From DASVWZ01 sp963715675 (GTDB taxonomy: Bacteria; Acidobacteriota; Terriglobia; Terriglobales; Acidobacteriaceae): a DNA stretch of 64,000 nt. Location of the stretch: assembly GCA_963715675.1 (NCBI GenBank), contig OY970265.1, forward strand, positions 62,001 to 126,000, given 5' to 3'. Positions 16,425 to 25,610 of the stretch are shown here, piece by piece (the first letter of the stretch is position 1; each line of letters starts with the position of its first letter). The translations under genes were made by a program, and so were the position numbers. The notes under the pieces were generated by a model. That model had not been told where the DNA came from, did not search any database, and saw only the letters and a list, made by a program, of their open reading frames with translations.

Positions 16425-18551
16425 CTAGTAGCCCGCGCCTGGATGGCCCCCTGGCGACTGCGGCGTCGGCGGCATCACGGGCTGAACGTCCTGCCTTGGC
16501 GCCACCAGCGGCACATCGGGCATGTGAGTCACCTGACCGCTCTCCGCGTCCGCCATCACAATTCCGGCATGATCCAGCAGCAGACCAGTTGACCGGTCCA
16601 ACTCCACCTGGGCTTTCTCGTAGGCCGCTTTGGCCGATACCAGGTTCGACTCCACTGCGGTCAGCGATGCCTGATCCTGCAACACGGCGGTTGGGTTGGA
16701 CACTCCCGCTGCCAGCTTCTTTTGCTCGGCATCGAGCGTCTGGCGGGCGAAATCCACCGCCGCCTGGGCCGCATCCACACCAGCGCGACTTTGCTGTACG
16801 TCAAACTGCGCGTTCCGTACCTCGATGCGGACCTGGTTTTCCAGTTGCTGCAAACGCACCTGCGCCTGCCGGTATTCGAGTTCAGCGCGCACCTGGTTCG
16901 CCTGCGCGGTCCGGTTCAGGATCGGAATATTGAGAGTTACCCCCATGCCCTTGTCCGGCGCAACGGAGGTCACCAGTTGTTGAAGCGTCCCGCCATAGCC
17001 AACGGGGCCACCGTTAACAAATGGGGGCGCGGCCTTGGTAGGATCAAAGCACAGTCCGGTTTGCCCCGTTGCGCAGCGCGGAACCAGGGGATTCACGTCC
17101 CCCCCGATTCCGGATCCGCCGTAGTACGCGTACAGGCTGAGTGTGGGCAACATGGCATTACGCACCGACTTGTTGTTCAGTTCGCGACTGTTCAGGTCGA
17201 TTCGCGATTCCGCTAACTCGGCGCGATGCGCCAGCGCATCCTGAATCAGGTCCTGCGTCGGCGCCACCGGTTCCTGAGCAGGCAATACCATGGTCGAAGC
17301 AGGAATAACTTCTGCTTCCGCGAGAATCGGATCTTCCAGGTTGCGGCTGAGCGCATTCTTCATCAGCAACTCCTGAAGTTCCAGGTTGGTGCGGGCCAGG
17401 ATCAGGTTCTGCTGATCGGTGGAGACCGTGCTCATCGCGCTCACCACCTGGATGGGCGGCAAGGTGCCGATCTGCACCTGTTTCTTGTTGTCTTCCAAAG
17501 TGCTTTGCGCGAACGCTAGCGCTTCTTGCTGCACCCTCACATTCTCGTACGCGTACACCAGGTTCCAGTACAGATTCTCGATTTGATCCACCGTGGTAAT
17601 GATCTGCAACCGAAAGGCGACATCGGAAATCTCGCGATTGTTCTTGGCAATACGGAGAAAACGCGTATTGGGTAGAAATCCGAAACCCTGCAGCAGAGGC
17701 TGTGTCACTCGGGCTTGGAAGTTCGATGCCAGCGACGGAGTATAGGTGCTGGTCGGGTTATTGGTGGTAACGTGAGTGTTATTAAATCCCACCAACAGAT
17801 TCGTCCCTGAATGGAACCCCTGCAGGTAGGACAGGTCCGCAGTGCCGGTATTCGTATTTGCGACCGGAACCGGGCTGAAAACACTGCTCGATTCGACATT
17901 GTTCCGGTCCATTTGCAGCGTTCCCGACAGAACCGGGTCGAAACTGGTAATCGCTGAACCAATGCCCAGGGTTGAACTCACCAAGCCGTTGGTGCCGGTT
18001 CCCACGCCGCCGGCCGCTACACTGGTGCCACCGGTGCCGGATCCTACCGTTCCGCTCAATCCGCCGACTCCCCCACCCGGGGTATTCTGTACGATTCCGG
18101 TATTCACGCCCAGGATGTTCGACCCCGCCTTGGCGCGCAGAATGTCCGTGTCCGCGATGTTCAGGTTATAGCGCGCCAATACCACGTCCAGGTTGTTCTC
18201 CAAAGCCAGCGCGATCGCATCGTTGATCGAGAGATAGATTTTGCCGTCGCGCAGCAGGGAATCGATGCGCGAGGTATTGGCCAGGTTCGGCGGCTGGACA
18301 TGCCGCGGCGTGTAGGGCGCAATCACGTGAGGAAACGGAGAGCGTGGTTTCGAGTAATCGGGCGACGCATAAGGCTGCGCTGCCGGCGTCGACCCAGGCG
18401 CAGGAGCCTGAGGAAGCGGCGCCTGGGAAGCTTGCGGCTGGGCGCTCTGCGCAACCGGCGAATCCTGTGCCTTGCCCGGTATCACGAGGGCAAGAATGAG
18501 CCCATAAGTTAGAGCCGCTTGAACAGCAGACTTCGACCTAAGCAAAAACAT
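16425..18551 (-). CDS. TolC-family outer membrane protein (copy 1)
   Basis: Outer membrane efflux protein of 708 residues with a signal peptide (ALTYGLILALVIPGKAQ), a Pro/Ala/Gln-rich linker, and two TolC/OEP repeats with long coiled-coil helices (RIAKNNREISDVAFRLQIIT, VRIEVRNAQFDVQQSRAGVD). A Gly/Thr-rich insert (about residues 160-215) is unusual for the family but shared with copy 2. GGAGGAGA precedes ATG 18551. No inner-membrane pump or membrane-fusion gene is adjacent. It is a close paralogue of 18860-20977. Confidence 0.9.
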   Translation of the reverse strand: MFLLRSKSAVQAALTYGLILALVIPGKAQDSPVAQSAQPQASQAPLPQAPAPGSTPAAQPYASPDYSKPRSPFPHVIAPYTPRHVQPPNLANTSRIDSLLRDGKIYLSINDAIALALENNLDVVLARYNLNIADTDILRAKAGSNILGVNTGIVQNTPGGGVGGLSGTVGSGTGGTSVAAGGVGTGTNGLVSSTLGIGSAITSFDPVLSGTLQMDRNNVESSSVFSPVPVANTNTGTADLSYLQGFHSGTNLLVGFNNTHVTTNNPTSTYTPSLASNFQARVTQPLLQGFGFLPNTRFLRIAKNNREISDVAFRLQIITTVDQIENLYWNLVYAYENVRVQQEALAFAQSTLEDNKKQVQIGTLPPIQVVSAMSTVSTDQQNLILARTNLELQELLMKNALSRNLEDPILAEAEVIPASTMVLPAQEPVAPTQDLIQDALAHRAELAESRIDLNSRELNNKSVRNAMLPTLSLYAYYGGSGIGGDVNPLVPRCATGQTGLCFDPTKAAPPFVNGGPVGYGGTLQQLVTSVAPDKGMGVTLNIPILNRTAQANQVRAELEYRQAQVRLQQLENQVRIEVRNAQFDVQQSRAGVDAAQAAVDFARQTLDAEQKKLAAGVSNPTAVLQDQASLTAVESNLVSAKAAYEKAQVELDRSTGLLLDHAGIVMADAESGQVTHMPDVPLVAPRQDVQPVMPPTPQSPGGHPGAGY

Positions 18552-18859
18552 GTCTCAATCTCCTCCAATAAAAAGCTTCGGATCGGCGAATATGGAAAGC
18601 CCTCAATCCGTGTATCCCGAGCACGGACAGCGGGAACTCTGGCTAGAGACCTGGCCGGATTCGTTCGACCCAAACGAAATGATATAGGGAAGAATTGTAA
18701 AGAAACATAGAGAAGGGACAACATCCCGGGTCGACGGTCTTGCCTGGGGCGTTTCTCCAACGTCGCGGCCTAGGCGTCCACCGCAGAGCCTGAAACTGGG
18801 TCGAAGGAGCACCACCACAAGGTGCTGGACGCCCGCCCACATCGCTCCACAAAATGAAT
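18552..18859. other. 308-nt spacer between the tandem TolC genes
   Basis: It holds the ribosome-binding site of the downstream TolC gene (minus-strand GGAGGAGA at 18557-18564). I see no ORF, convincing promoter or strong terminator. The length suggests copy 1 has its own promoter. Confidence 0.4.
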
Positions 18860-20977
18860 CTACTGTGGCTGCGTCTGCGGCTCTGGGCTGGCGAGCGGTG
18901 ACGGCTCTTCGGCCTTCTGCCCTGCGCTGGGCATGACCGACTGCGGATTCTGTCGAGGCGCAACATATGGCACGTGCGGCATGTGGGTGACCTGTCCCTT
19001 TTCCGCGTCGCTCATGACGATGCCCACGTGATCCAACAAAAGCCCGGTGGCTCGGTCCAATTCCACGTGCGACTTTTCATAGTTGGCCATGGCTGAAACC
19101 AGGTTCGACTCGGCCGTCGCCAAGCCCGACTGGTTTTGCAGAACCGCGGTGCTGGTGGAAGCGCCCAGGTTGAGCTTCTTTTGTTCGGCATCCAGCGATT
19201 GACGGGCGAGTCTGACCGCAGCCTGTGCAGCCTGCACCGCCGAACGGTTCTGCTGCAGGGAGAACTGCGCATTTCGGACCTCGATACGGACCCGGTTCTC
19301 GATCTGCTGCAAGAGCATCTGCGCCTGGCGATACTCCAACTCGGCGCGTACCTGCGTAGCTTGGGCCTGCCGGTTGCGCAGCGGAATATTCAGCGTCAGT
19401 CCAATGCCCTTGTCCGGAGCCGAGGAGTTTACCAGGTCATTCAATCCGCTGGGATATGTAATCGGCGATACACCGGAACCCGGTGTGCAGAATCCTAGCT
19501 GTTGAAGACCCGGCGGTTCGTTCGAGCAGAGGTTGGCGGGATTTTGCGCACCGGCCAGTCCCGTGCCCCCGTAATACGCAAACAAGTCGAGGCTGGGCAG
19601 CAGGGAACCGCGCAGCGCCTTTTCGCTGATTTCACGATTGGACAAATCGATGCGGGACTCCGCCAACTCGGCACGGTGGCTCAGCGCGTCGTTTACCAGA
19701 TCCTCGGTGGGAATTACGGTCTCCTGTTCGGGAAGTTGCATGGTCGAGGTCGGAATCACCTCCGCATCTGCCAGCGTGGGATCTTGAAGGTTGCGGCTGA
19801 GCGCGTTCTTCATCAGCAACTGCTGCAAATCCAGGTTGGTCTGCGCCTGGGTAAGCGCTTGCTGGTCGGTCGCCACGGTGTTCAGTGCGCGCACTTCTTC
19901 AATCGGAGCCAGGCTGCCAATCTTGACCTGTTTCTGCGTGTCAGATAACGTCTTTTGGGCAAAGGCTAGCGCCTCCTGCTGCACTTTCACGTTTTCATAG
20001 GCGTACACCAGGTTCCAGTAAAGGTTTTCGATCTGGTCTACCGTGGTCGTGATCTGAAGCCGGAACGCAACGTCGGAGATTTCCCGGTTGTTCTTGGTGA
20101 TGCGGATCAAACGCGTGTTGGGCAGAAAGCCGAACCCCTGCAGCAGATGCTGCGTCAGCTTGGCTTGAAATCCGGAATTGATCAGGGGGCTGAAGGTCGT
20201 GAACGGGCTGTTGGTCGTTACCCGGTTATTGTTGAAGCCCACCGAGAGGTTCGAGCCCCAGGAAAAGCCCTGATTGTAGGCAAAGTTATAAGTTCCCGTA
20301 TTTTGCGACAATGTGGGAACTCCAGTGAAGGCGCTGCTGGCGAGAGTATTGGAGTGGTCTTCCTGCAGCGTGCCAGTGATGACTGGGTCGAAGCTGTTGA
20401 TCTGCGGTCCCCCGCCCAGCGTCGAGCTAACTAGACCGTTGGTACCGGCGCCAATACCACCGCCCGCCGGCGCCGTACCGCCGGGGCCAGCTCCGACCGT
20501 TCCGCCGAGACCGCCCACGTCGCCGCCAGGCGTGTTCTGCACAATGCCGGAGTTCACGCCGAGAAAGGTGTTGCTTCCCGACTTGGCTCGCATCACTTCC
20601 GTGTCGGCGATGTTGAGATTGTAACGTGCAATGCCGATATCCAGATTATTCTCAAGCGCCAGCGCGATCGCGTCGTCCATGGAAAGCATGATCTTACCGT
20701 CATGCAACAACTGGTCGATGCGCGGCGCATTCGCCAATTGCGGCGGAGGCACATGCCACGGCTTGTACGGTCCGAGCACATTGGGAAAAGGCGAGTGCGG
20801 CTTGGAATAGTCCTTCATCACAAACTGCTGCGGTTGTGGCGTAGCCGCCGGAGTTGCCGGCTGTGTCGTCCCTTGGCTGCCTTGTGCTGAGTCTTGACTG
20901 AAGGCCAACGAAGACGCACCCGCCAGCACCATGACTCCGGTCAGCCGGATGACCAACTTCAAACCAGATGACACCAT
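18860..20977 (-). CDS. TolC-family outer membrane protein (copy 2)
   Basis: 705 residues. Signal peptide (LVIRLTGVMVLAGASSLAFSQ), linker YSKPHSPFPNVLGPYKP, Gly-rich insert (GGLGGTVGAGPGGTAPAGGG), then two OEP repeats. Most helices are near-identical to copy 1 (ITKNNREISDVAFRLQI; NLYWNLVYAYENV; LQEDHSNTL differs). ATG 20977 is preferred because GGGAGAG lies between it and the upstream in-frame ATG 21001. It presumably forms a trimeric channel across the outer membrane for export or efflux; partner components must be encoded elsewhere. Confidence 0.9.
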   Translation of the reverse strand: MVSSGLKLVIRLTGVMVLAGASSLAFSQDSAQGSQGTTQPATPAATPQPQQFVMKDYSKPHSPFPNVLGPYKPWHVPPPQLANAPRIDQLLHDGKIMLSMDDAIALALENNLDIGIARYNLNIADTEVMRAKSGSNTFLGVNSGIVQNTPGGDVGGLGGTVGAGPGGTAPAGGGIGAGTNGLVSSTLGGGPQINSFDPVITGTLQEDHSNTLASSAFTGVPTLSQNTGTYNFAYNQGFSWGSNLSVGFNNNRVTTNSPFTTFSPLINSGFQAKLTQHLLQGFGFLPNTRLIRITKNNREISDVAFRLQITTTVDQIENLYWNLVYAYENVKVQQEALAFAQKTLSDTQKQVKIGSLAPIEEVRALNTVATDQQALTQAQTNLDLQQLLMKNALSRNLQDPTLADAEVIPTSTMQLPEQETVIPTEDLVNDALSHRAELAESRIDLSNREISEKALRGSLLPSLDLFAYYGGTGLAGAQNPANLCSNEPPGLQQLGFCTPGSGVSPITYPSGLNDLVNSSAPDKGIGLTLNIPLRNRQAQATQVRAELEYRQAQMLLQQIENRVRIEVRNAQFSLQQNRSAVQAAQAAVRLARQSLDAEQKKLNLGASTSTAVLQNQSGLATAESNLVSAMANYEKSHVELDRATGLLLDHVGIVMSDAEKGQVTHMPHVPYVAPRQNPQSVMPSAGQKAEEPSPLASPEPQTQPQ

Positions 20978-21237
20978 TCGATTCTCTCCCTGCACGATCA
21001 TGTGGTTAGATCTGAGACATCCTCTGGACAGAAACCGCTCTCCAGATCAAGAGTTACGCAAAACACCGGCTCCAGGTTTCATCTTTTATGGACCGGGGAT
21101 AGACTGCTTTTCGTGCCCATCGCAAGCTGGAATGCAATAGTATAGCCGACATGCGGCGAATGCTCGGGAGCCGGTAGCCCACAAACCGCCGGATCGATTG
21201 CAGATAGTTCACAGTTTCGAATTGACCCGGCTACTCA

Positions 21238-21990
21238 ATGCGCAACTTCAAGGTCACTCTCGCATATGACGGCTCCGACTTTTCCGGATGGCAGGTGCAG
21301 CCCGACGCTGCCACCATTCAGGACACTTTAGCCACTGCTATTGGACGAGTGACCGGAGAAAAGGTCTTGCCCCAGGGTTCGGGCCGCACCGACGCGGGTG
21401 TGCATGCACTGGGTCAGGTAGCCTCTTTCTCCCTGGAGTCGCCCATTCCGGCGCAGGGCCTGCTGGTTGCCTTGAACGACACTCTGCCGCCCTCCATCCG
21501 CGTTCTCGGGGCGGAGGTTGTGAAGCCGGATTTCCACGCCCGCAAGGCGGCCCGCGCGAAGACCTACCGCTATCGGATGTATCGGGGCGACATCTGCCCG
21601 CCTTTCCTGGCGAGGTACGTTTGGCACTATCCCTACCCCCTGGACGAGGACGAGATGCGGAAGGCTGCCTCCCTCGTCATCGGAGAGCATGATTTCACTT
21701 CATTCGCTGCCGTGGATCCGGAGCAGGGGCGCGACGGGGAAGCTGTCTCGAGGGTGCGAACGATCTTTCACTCCGCATGGGAACGCCAGCCAGAAGAATT
21801 CGTTTATACGGTTCGCGGAAGTGGCTTTCTGCACCACATGGTCAGAAATCTTATTGGGACCTTTCTTCTGGTGGGAAAAGGCTCACTGCAGCCAGGCGAT
21901 ATTACCAGAATTCTTGCGGTACGCAGCCGTTCCGCCGCCGGAGCGACAGCTCCAGCCAGCGGCTTGTACCTGGTAAACGTGGAGTATTGA
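21238..21990 (+). CDS. truA: tRNA pseudouridine(38-40) synthase
   Basis: Isomerises uridines 38-40 in the tRNA anticodon arm. The 250-residue length is standard. The catalytic Asp52 lies in GSGRTDAGVHALGQ, the RVLGAEVVKPDFHARKAARA segment and the C-terminal GSGFLHHMVRNLIGT motif are present, and the N-terminal LAYDGSDFSGWQVQP is typical. It is divergent from the TolC genes, with about 237 nt of promoter region between. Confidence 0.97.
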   Translation: MRNFKVTLAYDGSDFSGWQVQPDAATIQDTLATAIGRVTGEKVLPQGSGRTDAGVHALGQVASFSLESPIPAQGLLVALNDTLPPSIRVLGAEVVKPDFHARKAARAKTYRYRMYRGDICPPFLARYVWHYPYPLDEDEMRKAASLVIGEHDFTSFAAVDPEQGRDGEAVSRVRTIFHSAWERQPEEFVYTVRGSGFLHHMVRNLIGTFLLVGKGSLQPGDITRILAVRSRSAAGATAPASGLYLVNVEY

Positions 21991-22114
21991 TCGGCAGATT
22001 GTGGCCCGGGTGCCCTCGGCCGCGTGAACTTTGATACCATGTCCACCTGAACCCGCGATCACTTGCGCCGCAGCAGACCGCTTTTGAACGCGGCATTAGC
22101 CGCTGAGGGACAAA

Positions 22115-22591
22115 ATGACAACTGCAGATCCGAAGCGCGAATTGCTTCGCCATACCGTCGCCACGTTGGCGTATCGCGGCGGCAAGACCGTCCGCAACGC
22201 GCCCGCCGAATTCGCGGGCTTTGCCGGGGCTGGAAGAACTCCCGCGCAGATTCTTGCTCATATCGGCGACCTGCTGGATTGGGCGCTTTCCATGGCCAAT
22301 GGAAAACGTCAGTGGCATGATTCGACTCCTCTCCCCTGGGATCAGGAGTCCGCTCGCTTTTTCGCCGCTCTGAAGAGTTTTGACGACTACCTCGCGTCCC
22401 CCGAGCCCTTGCAGGCTCCGGCGGAGAAACTGTTCCAGGGTCCGGTGGCCGACGCTCTGACTCATGTCGGCCAACTCGCGATGATGCGGCGACTGGCGGG
22501 CGCTCCCATTCAGGGAGAGAATTATTTTGTCGCCGATATCGCCGTGGGCCGCGTCGGCGCGGAACAAACCCCGCCGAAACGCACGTTTTGA
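22115..22591 (+). CDS. DinB-like four-helix protein
   Basis: 158-residue helical protein of the DinB/YfiT-like metal-dependent superfamily. His residues sit in ILAHIGDLLDW and DALTHVGQLAMMRRLAG, positions typical of the family metal site, and the C-terminal GENYFVADIAVGRVG is common in this subgroup. GAGGGACAAA precedes the ATG, giving a good ribosome-binding site. Possible roles include thiol-transferase or detoxification chemistry; none is shown by context. Confidence 0.7.
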   Translation: MTTADPKRELLRHTVATLAYRGGKTVRNAPAEFAGFAGAGRTPAQILAHIGDLLDWALSMANGKRQWHDSTPLPWDQESARFFAALKSFDDYLASPEPLQAPAEKLFQGPVADALTHVGQLAMMRRLAGAPIQGENYFVADIAVGRVGAEQTPPKRTF

Positions 22592-22696
22592 AGGCTCGCG
22601 TAGTGTCTTATTTCATAAACCGAAACCCTTCGAGTAGAATGAAAAGTCCGTAAGCGAATTCGGCGGGTTTCTAACGCCACAACGAGGATCGATCTC

Positions 22697-23038
22697 TTGT
22701 CCGCAAGCGAAACAGCAGCATCCAATTCCTCAACACCCAAGCAGCTCCCTCATCACAAAGTAAAAGTTAAAGCGCCGGGGCAACGCGCCTGCAACGAGAA
22801 AGACGAAAAAGGCAAGCCTTGTGGCGGGCATCTGAAACGGTGGTTTTACCTGACCGATGTGCTGGAGCGGCAATGTGGTGATGTCGAACAGGCTTGGGGG
22901 CGCAACGCCGAAGTCTATCGCTGCGAACATTGCAAGACGCTTTACCTGCCGAATACGGAGGATCCAAGCGGGTTGAACGTCGCCGGACGGGGGCGTATCT
23001 CGGTATTTGGATTGACCCTCCCTCCAAAAGCGACGTAG
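22697..23038 (+). CDS. Small Cys-rich, zinc-ribbon-like protein
   Basis: 113 residues, unrecognised. Five Cys residues are arranged as RAC..KPCGG, RQCGD and YRCEHCK, which could bind one zinc ion. The Lys-rich N-terminus (HHKVKVKAPGQR) is basic. The only good start is TTG at 22697, eight nucleotides after CGAGG. It lies 40 nt before the enoyl-CoA hydratase reading frame and may be co-transcribed. A nucleic-acid-binding role is possible but unsupported. Confidence 0.55.
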   Translation: MSASETAASNSSTPKQLPHHKVKVKAPGQRACNEKDEKGKPCGGHLKRWFYLTDVLERQCGDVEQAWGRNAEVYRCEHCKTLYLPNTEDPSGLNVAGRGRISVFGLTLPPKAT

Positions 23039-23078
23039 CCGGATTCCGCCCGCGTAAGGACAAAAAACGGGGCCTGTC

Positions 23079-23705
23079 ATCTCCCAGTCCTTCTTCCAGA
23101 CCGAGCTACTCGAGGGGCTCTGTGTCCTGCGGCTGTGCTCCGAGGATGGCACCAATCGGCTCACGCGAAATTGCGTTCTGGCGCTGACGGAAACCATTCG
23201 CGAGGCGGCAGGAGCCGCAAAGCCGCTCATCGTTACCGGCAATCGGAAGTTCTTTTCAGCCGGTGCCGACCTCAACGAAATTGCGCCACTGACCGGACCC
23301 GCCGCATACGAGTTCTCGAAGATGGGGCAGGCGCTCATGAACGCCATCGAACGCTTCCCGGCCCCGGTGTTCGCTGCCGTCTGGGGATATTGTCTCGGCG
23401 GCGGACTCGACCTCGCATTGGCCTGCCATCGTCGGATCGCCTCCCCGGACGCGCTGTTTGGCCATCGCGGCGCCGCTCTGGGCCTGATCACCGGCTGGGG
23501 TGGCACGCAACGTCTGCCGGGTTTGATTGGGAAAGCCAGGGCCCAGCAAATGTTCTTGGCGGCTGAAAAGATTCACGCTCCCGAGGCATTGCGGATCGGC
23601 TTGGTGGACGCGGTCTTCGAAAACCCTCTGGCGGAAGCCGCCCGAAGAATCTTGTCCTGTGAAATCCCGCACCCCAACCCTCCCAGTTCGACCCAAACTC
23701 GGTAG
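23079..23705 (+). CDS. Short enoyl-CoA hydratase/isomerase family protein without a standard start codon
   Basis: Crotonase-fold protein. Homology-like sequence starts before the first ATG (23322): Q-S-F-F-Q-T-E-L-L-E-G-L, V-L-R-L-C-S-E-D-G-T-N-R, then FFSAGADLNEIAPLTG (oxyanion-hole motif), and continues through GYCLGGGLDLALACHRRIAS and GLITGWGGTQRLPGL. The frame is open from the stop at 23055 and contains no ATG, GTG or TTG before 23322; ATC 23079 (or GTC 23076) after TAAGGA at 23055-23060 fits the protein start. The C-terminus is short (~208 residues against ~260) and ends in a non-conserved Pro/Ser tail. It precedes the carboxyltransferase gene and may act in the same acyl-CoA pathway. 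Confidence 0.6.
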   Translation: MSQSFFQTELLEGLCVLRLCSEDGTNRLTRNCVLALTETIREAAGAAKPLIVTGNRKFFSAGADLNEIAPLTGPAAYEFSKMGQALMNAIERFPAPVFAAVWGYCLGGGLDLALACHRRIASPDALFGHRGAALGLITGWGGTQRLPGLIGKARAQQMFLAAEKIHAPEALRIGLVDAVFENPLAEAARRILSCEIPHPNPPSSTQTR

Positions 23706-23811
23706 CAAATAAATGTCTTCGTTCTGCGGCGGCGAGCGCGCGGGGAACCCCCTCCTGTTTGCACCCTGCCGCTGCGCTGTTATACCGTAAGTAGTTTCGA
23801 GTCCTTCTCCT

Positions 23812-25512
23812 ATGGCCGACCGTGTCGATCCCATCTCGTCCCAGAGTTCCAGCGTGCTCGAATCGCACGTAGATCCGACTTCTCCCCGCTTTGAGGCCAA
23901 TATGCGTTTTCTGGCCGAACTGGTTTCGCAGGTACGCAACGAAGAGGAGAAGATCCGCGAAGGAGGCGGGCAGAAGGCCATCGAGAGCCAGCACAGTAAG
24001 GGCCGGATGACCGCCCGGGAACGCATCCACCTCCTGGTCGACCCAGACAGCTTTTTCGAACTCGGCTCCTACACGGCATTCGGCATGTATGAAGAGTGGG
24101 GCGGCGCTCCCGCCGCCGGCGTCATCACGGGCTTGGCCCGCGTCCACACGCGGCTGGCCATGATCATCGCCAATGACGCAACCGTGAAGGCCGGCGCATT
24201 CTTCCCCATGACTTCGAAGAAGGTCATCCGGGCGCAGAACATCGCAATCGAAAACCGCATCCCGACCATCTATCTGGTCGACTCGGCTGGCGTGTTTCTC
24301 CCCTTGCAGGAAGACGTATTTCCCGATACCGACGACTTCGGGCGCGTCTTTCGCAATAATGCAGTCATGTCGGCCATGGGCATTCCGCAGATCGCTGCCA
24401 TTATGGGGATGTGCGTCGCCGGCGGCGGATATTTGCCGGTGATGTGCGATCACGTGCTGATGACCGACGGCAGCGGCCTGTTTCTGGCCGGACCGGCACT
24501 GGTGCAGGCGGCCATCGGACAAAAAGTTTCCGCCGAAGACTTGGGCGGCGCTGCGATGCATGCGGGCATCAGCGGCACCGTGGATTTCCGCGAACCAGAC
24601 GACAAAACCTGCCTCACCCGCATTCGCTCCATCGTCGAGAAGTGGGGCTACCGGCGCCAGTCTCCCTGGGATCGCAAGAAGCCAGAGAACCCGGCGCTGG
24701 CAGCAGAGGAAATCTACGGCATTTACGATTCTTCCCCGGCGCGTCCGTACGACATGAAGGAAGTCATCGCGCGCGTGGTCGACGGCAGCCGGTTCGATGA
24801 ATACAAACCTGAGTACGGCAAAACCCTCATCTGTGGCTACGCCCGCATCGGCGGATTTTCCGTCGGCATCGTGGCCAATCAGAAGCTGCACGCGCAGCAA
24901 ATCGATCATGAGGGCCATAAGCGTATCGAGTTCGGAGGAGTCATCTACACCGAGTCCGCCGAGAAAGCCGCGCGTTTCATCATGGACTGTAACCAGGAAC
25001 TGATTCCGCTGATTTTCTTCCATGACGTGAACGGGTTCATGGTCGGTCGCGATGCCGAGTGGAGCGGCATCATCAAGGCTGGCGCCAAGATGGTGAATGC
25101 GGTTTCGAATTCCGTCGTTCCGAAGATTACCGTAATCATCGGCGGATCGTTTGGCGCCGGCCATTACGCCATGTGCGGCAAGGCGTTCGATCCGCGATTC
25201 GTATTCGCCTGGCCGACGGCGCGTTACGCCGTGATGAGTGGCGACGCGGCCGCCAGCACGCTGGTGGAAATCAAGGTCAAGCAATTGGAGCGCGGGGGCC
25301 AAAAGTTAAACGAAGAAGAAAAAAAGGAGCTGTACGAATCGACCAAGCGGACCTATGACGAGCAGACCGATCCGCGCTACGGCGCGGCGCGGCTGTGGAT
25401 CGACAGAATTATCGATCCGATCGAAACCCGGGATGCGATCACCCATGCCCTCGAAGCCGCGGCTCTGAATCCGGATGTACCGGAATTCAAAGTCGGTGTG
25501 CTGCAGACTTGA
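23812..25512 (+). CDS. Acyl-CoA carboxylase carboxyltransferase subunit (MccB-type)
   Basis: Biotin-dependent carboxyltransferase of 566 residues with two crotonase-like halves. GRMTARERIHLLVDPDSFFELG, AGVITGLARV, MGMCVAGGGYLPVMCD and the C-terminal IGGSFGAGHYAMCGKAFDPRF are the methylcrotonoyl-CoA/propionyl-CoA carboxylase beta signatures; the last is typical of MccB. The HMG-CoA lyase and hydratase downstream favour methylcrotonoyl-CoA, i.e. leucine breakdown. The biotin carboxylase/BCCP subunit is not in the window. ATG 23812. Confidence 0.88.
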   Translation: MADRVDPISSQSSSVLESHVDPTSPRFEANMRFLAELVSQVRNEEEKIREGGGQKAIESQHSKGRMTARERIHLLVDPDSFFELGSYTAFGMYEEWGGAPAAGVITGLARVHTRLAMIIANDATVKAGAFFPMTSKKVIRAQNIAIENRIPTIYLVDSAGVFLPLQEDVFPDTDDFGRVFRNNAVMSAMGIPQIAAIMGMCVAGGGYLPVMCDHVLMTDGSGLFLAGPALVQAAIGQKVSAEDLGGAAMHAGISGTVDFREPDDKTCLTRIRSIVEKWGYRRQSPWDRKKPENPALAAEEIYGIYDSSPARPYDMKEVIARVVDGSRFDEYKPEYGKTLICGYARIGGFSVGIVANQKLHAQQIDHEGHKRIEFGGVIYTESAEKAARFIMDCNQELIPLIFFHDVNGFMVGRDAEWSGIIKAGAKMVNAVSNSVVPKITVIIGGSFGAGHYAMCGKAFDPRFVFAWPTARYAVMSGDAAASTLVEIKVKQLERGGQKLNEEEKKELYESTKRTYDEQTDPRYGAARLWIDRIIDPIETRDAITHALEAAALNPDVPEFKVGVLQT

Positions 25513-25610
25513 TCGGGAGATGTGGGGATCGGGCCATGGGGTGATCTGACGAGCGCCTGTTTTCTGTTCGCCCGATGACCCGATCCCCAGATCAACCGAT
25601 CGAAGACAAC

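Noticed and set aside
23488..25302. 604-codon ORF antisense to the carboxyltransferase gene
   Set aside because: Low-complexity His/Arg-rich translation without motifs, fully mirrored by the well-supported mccB-type gene. Antisense shadow of a high-GC gene.
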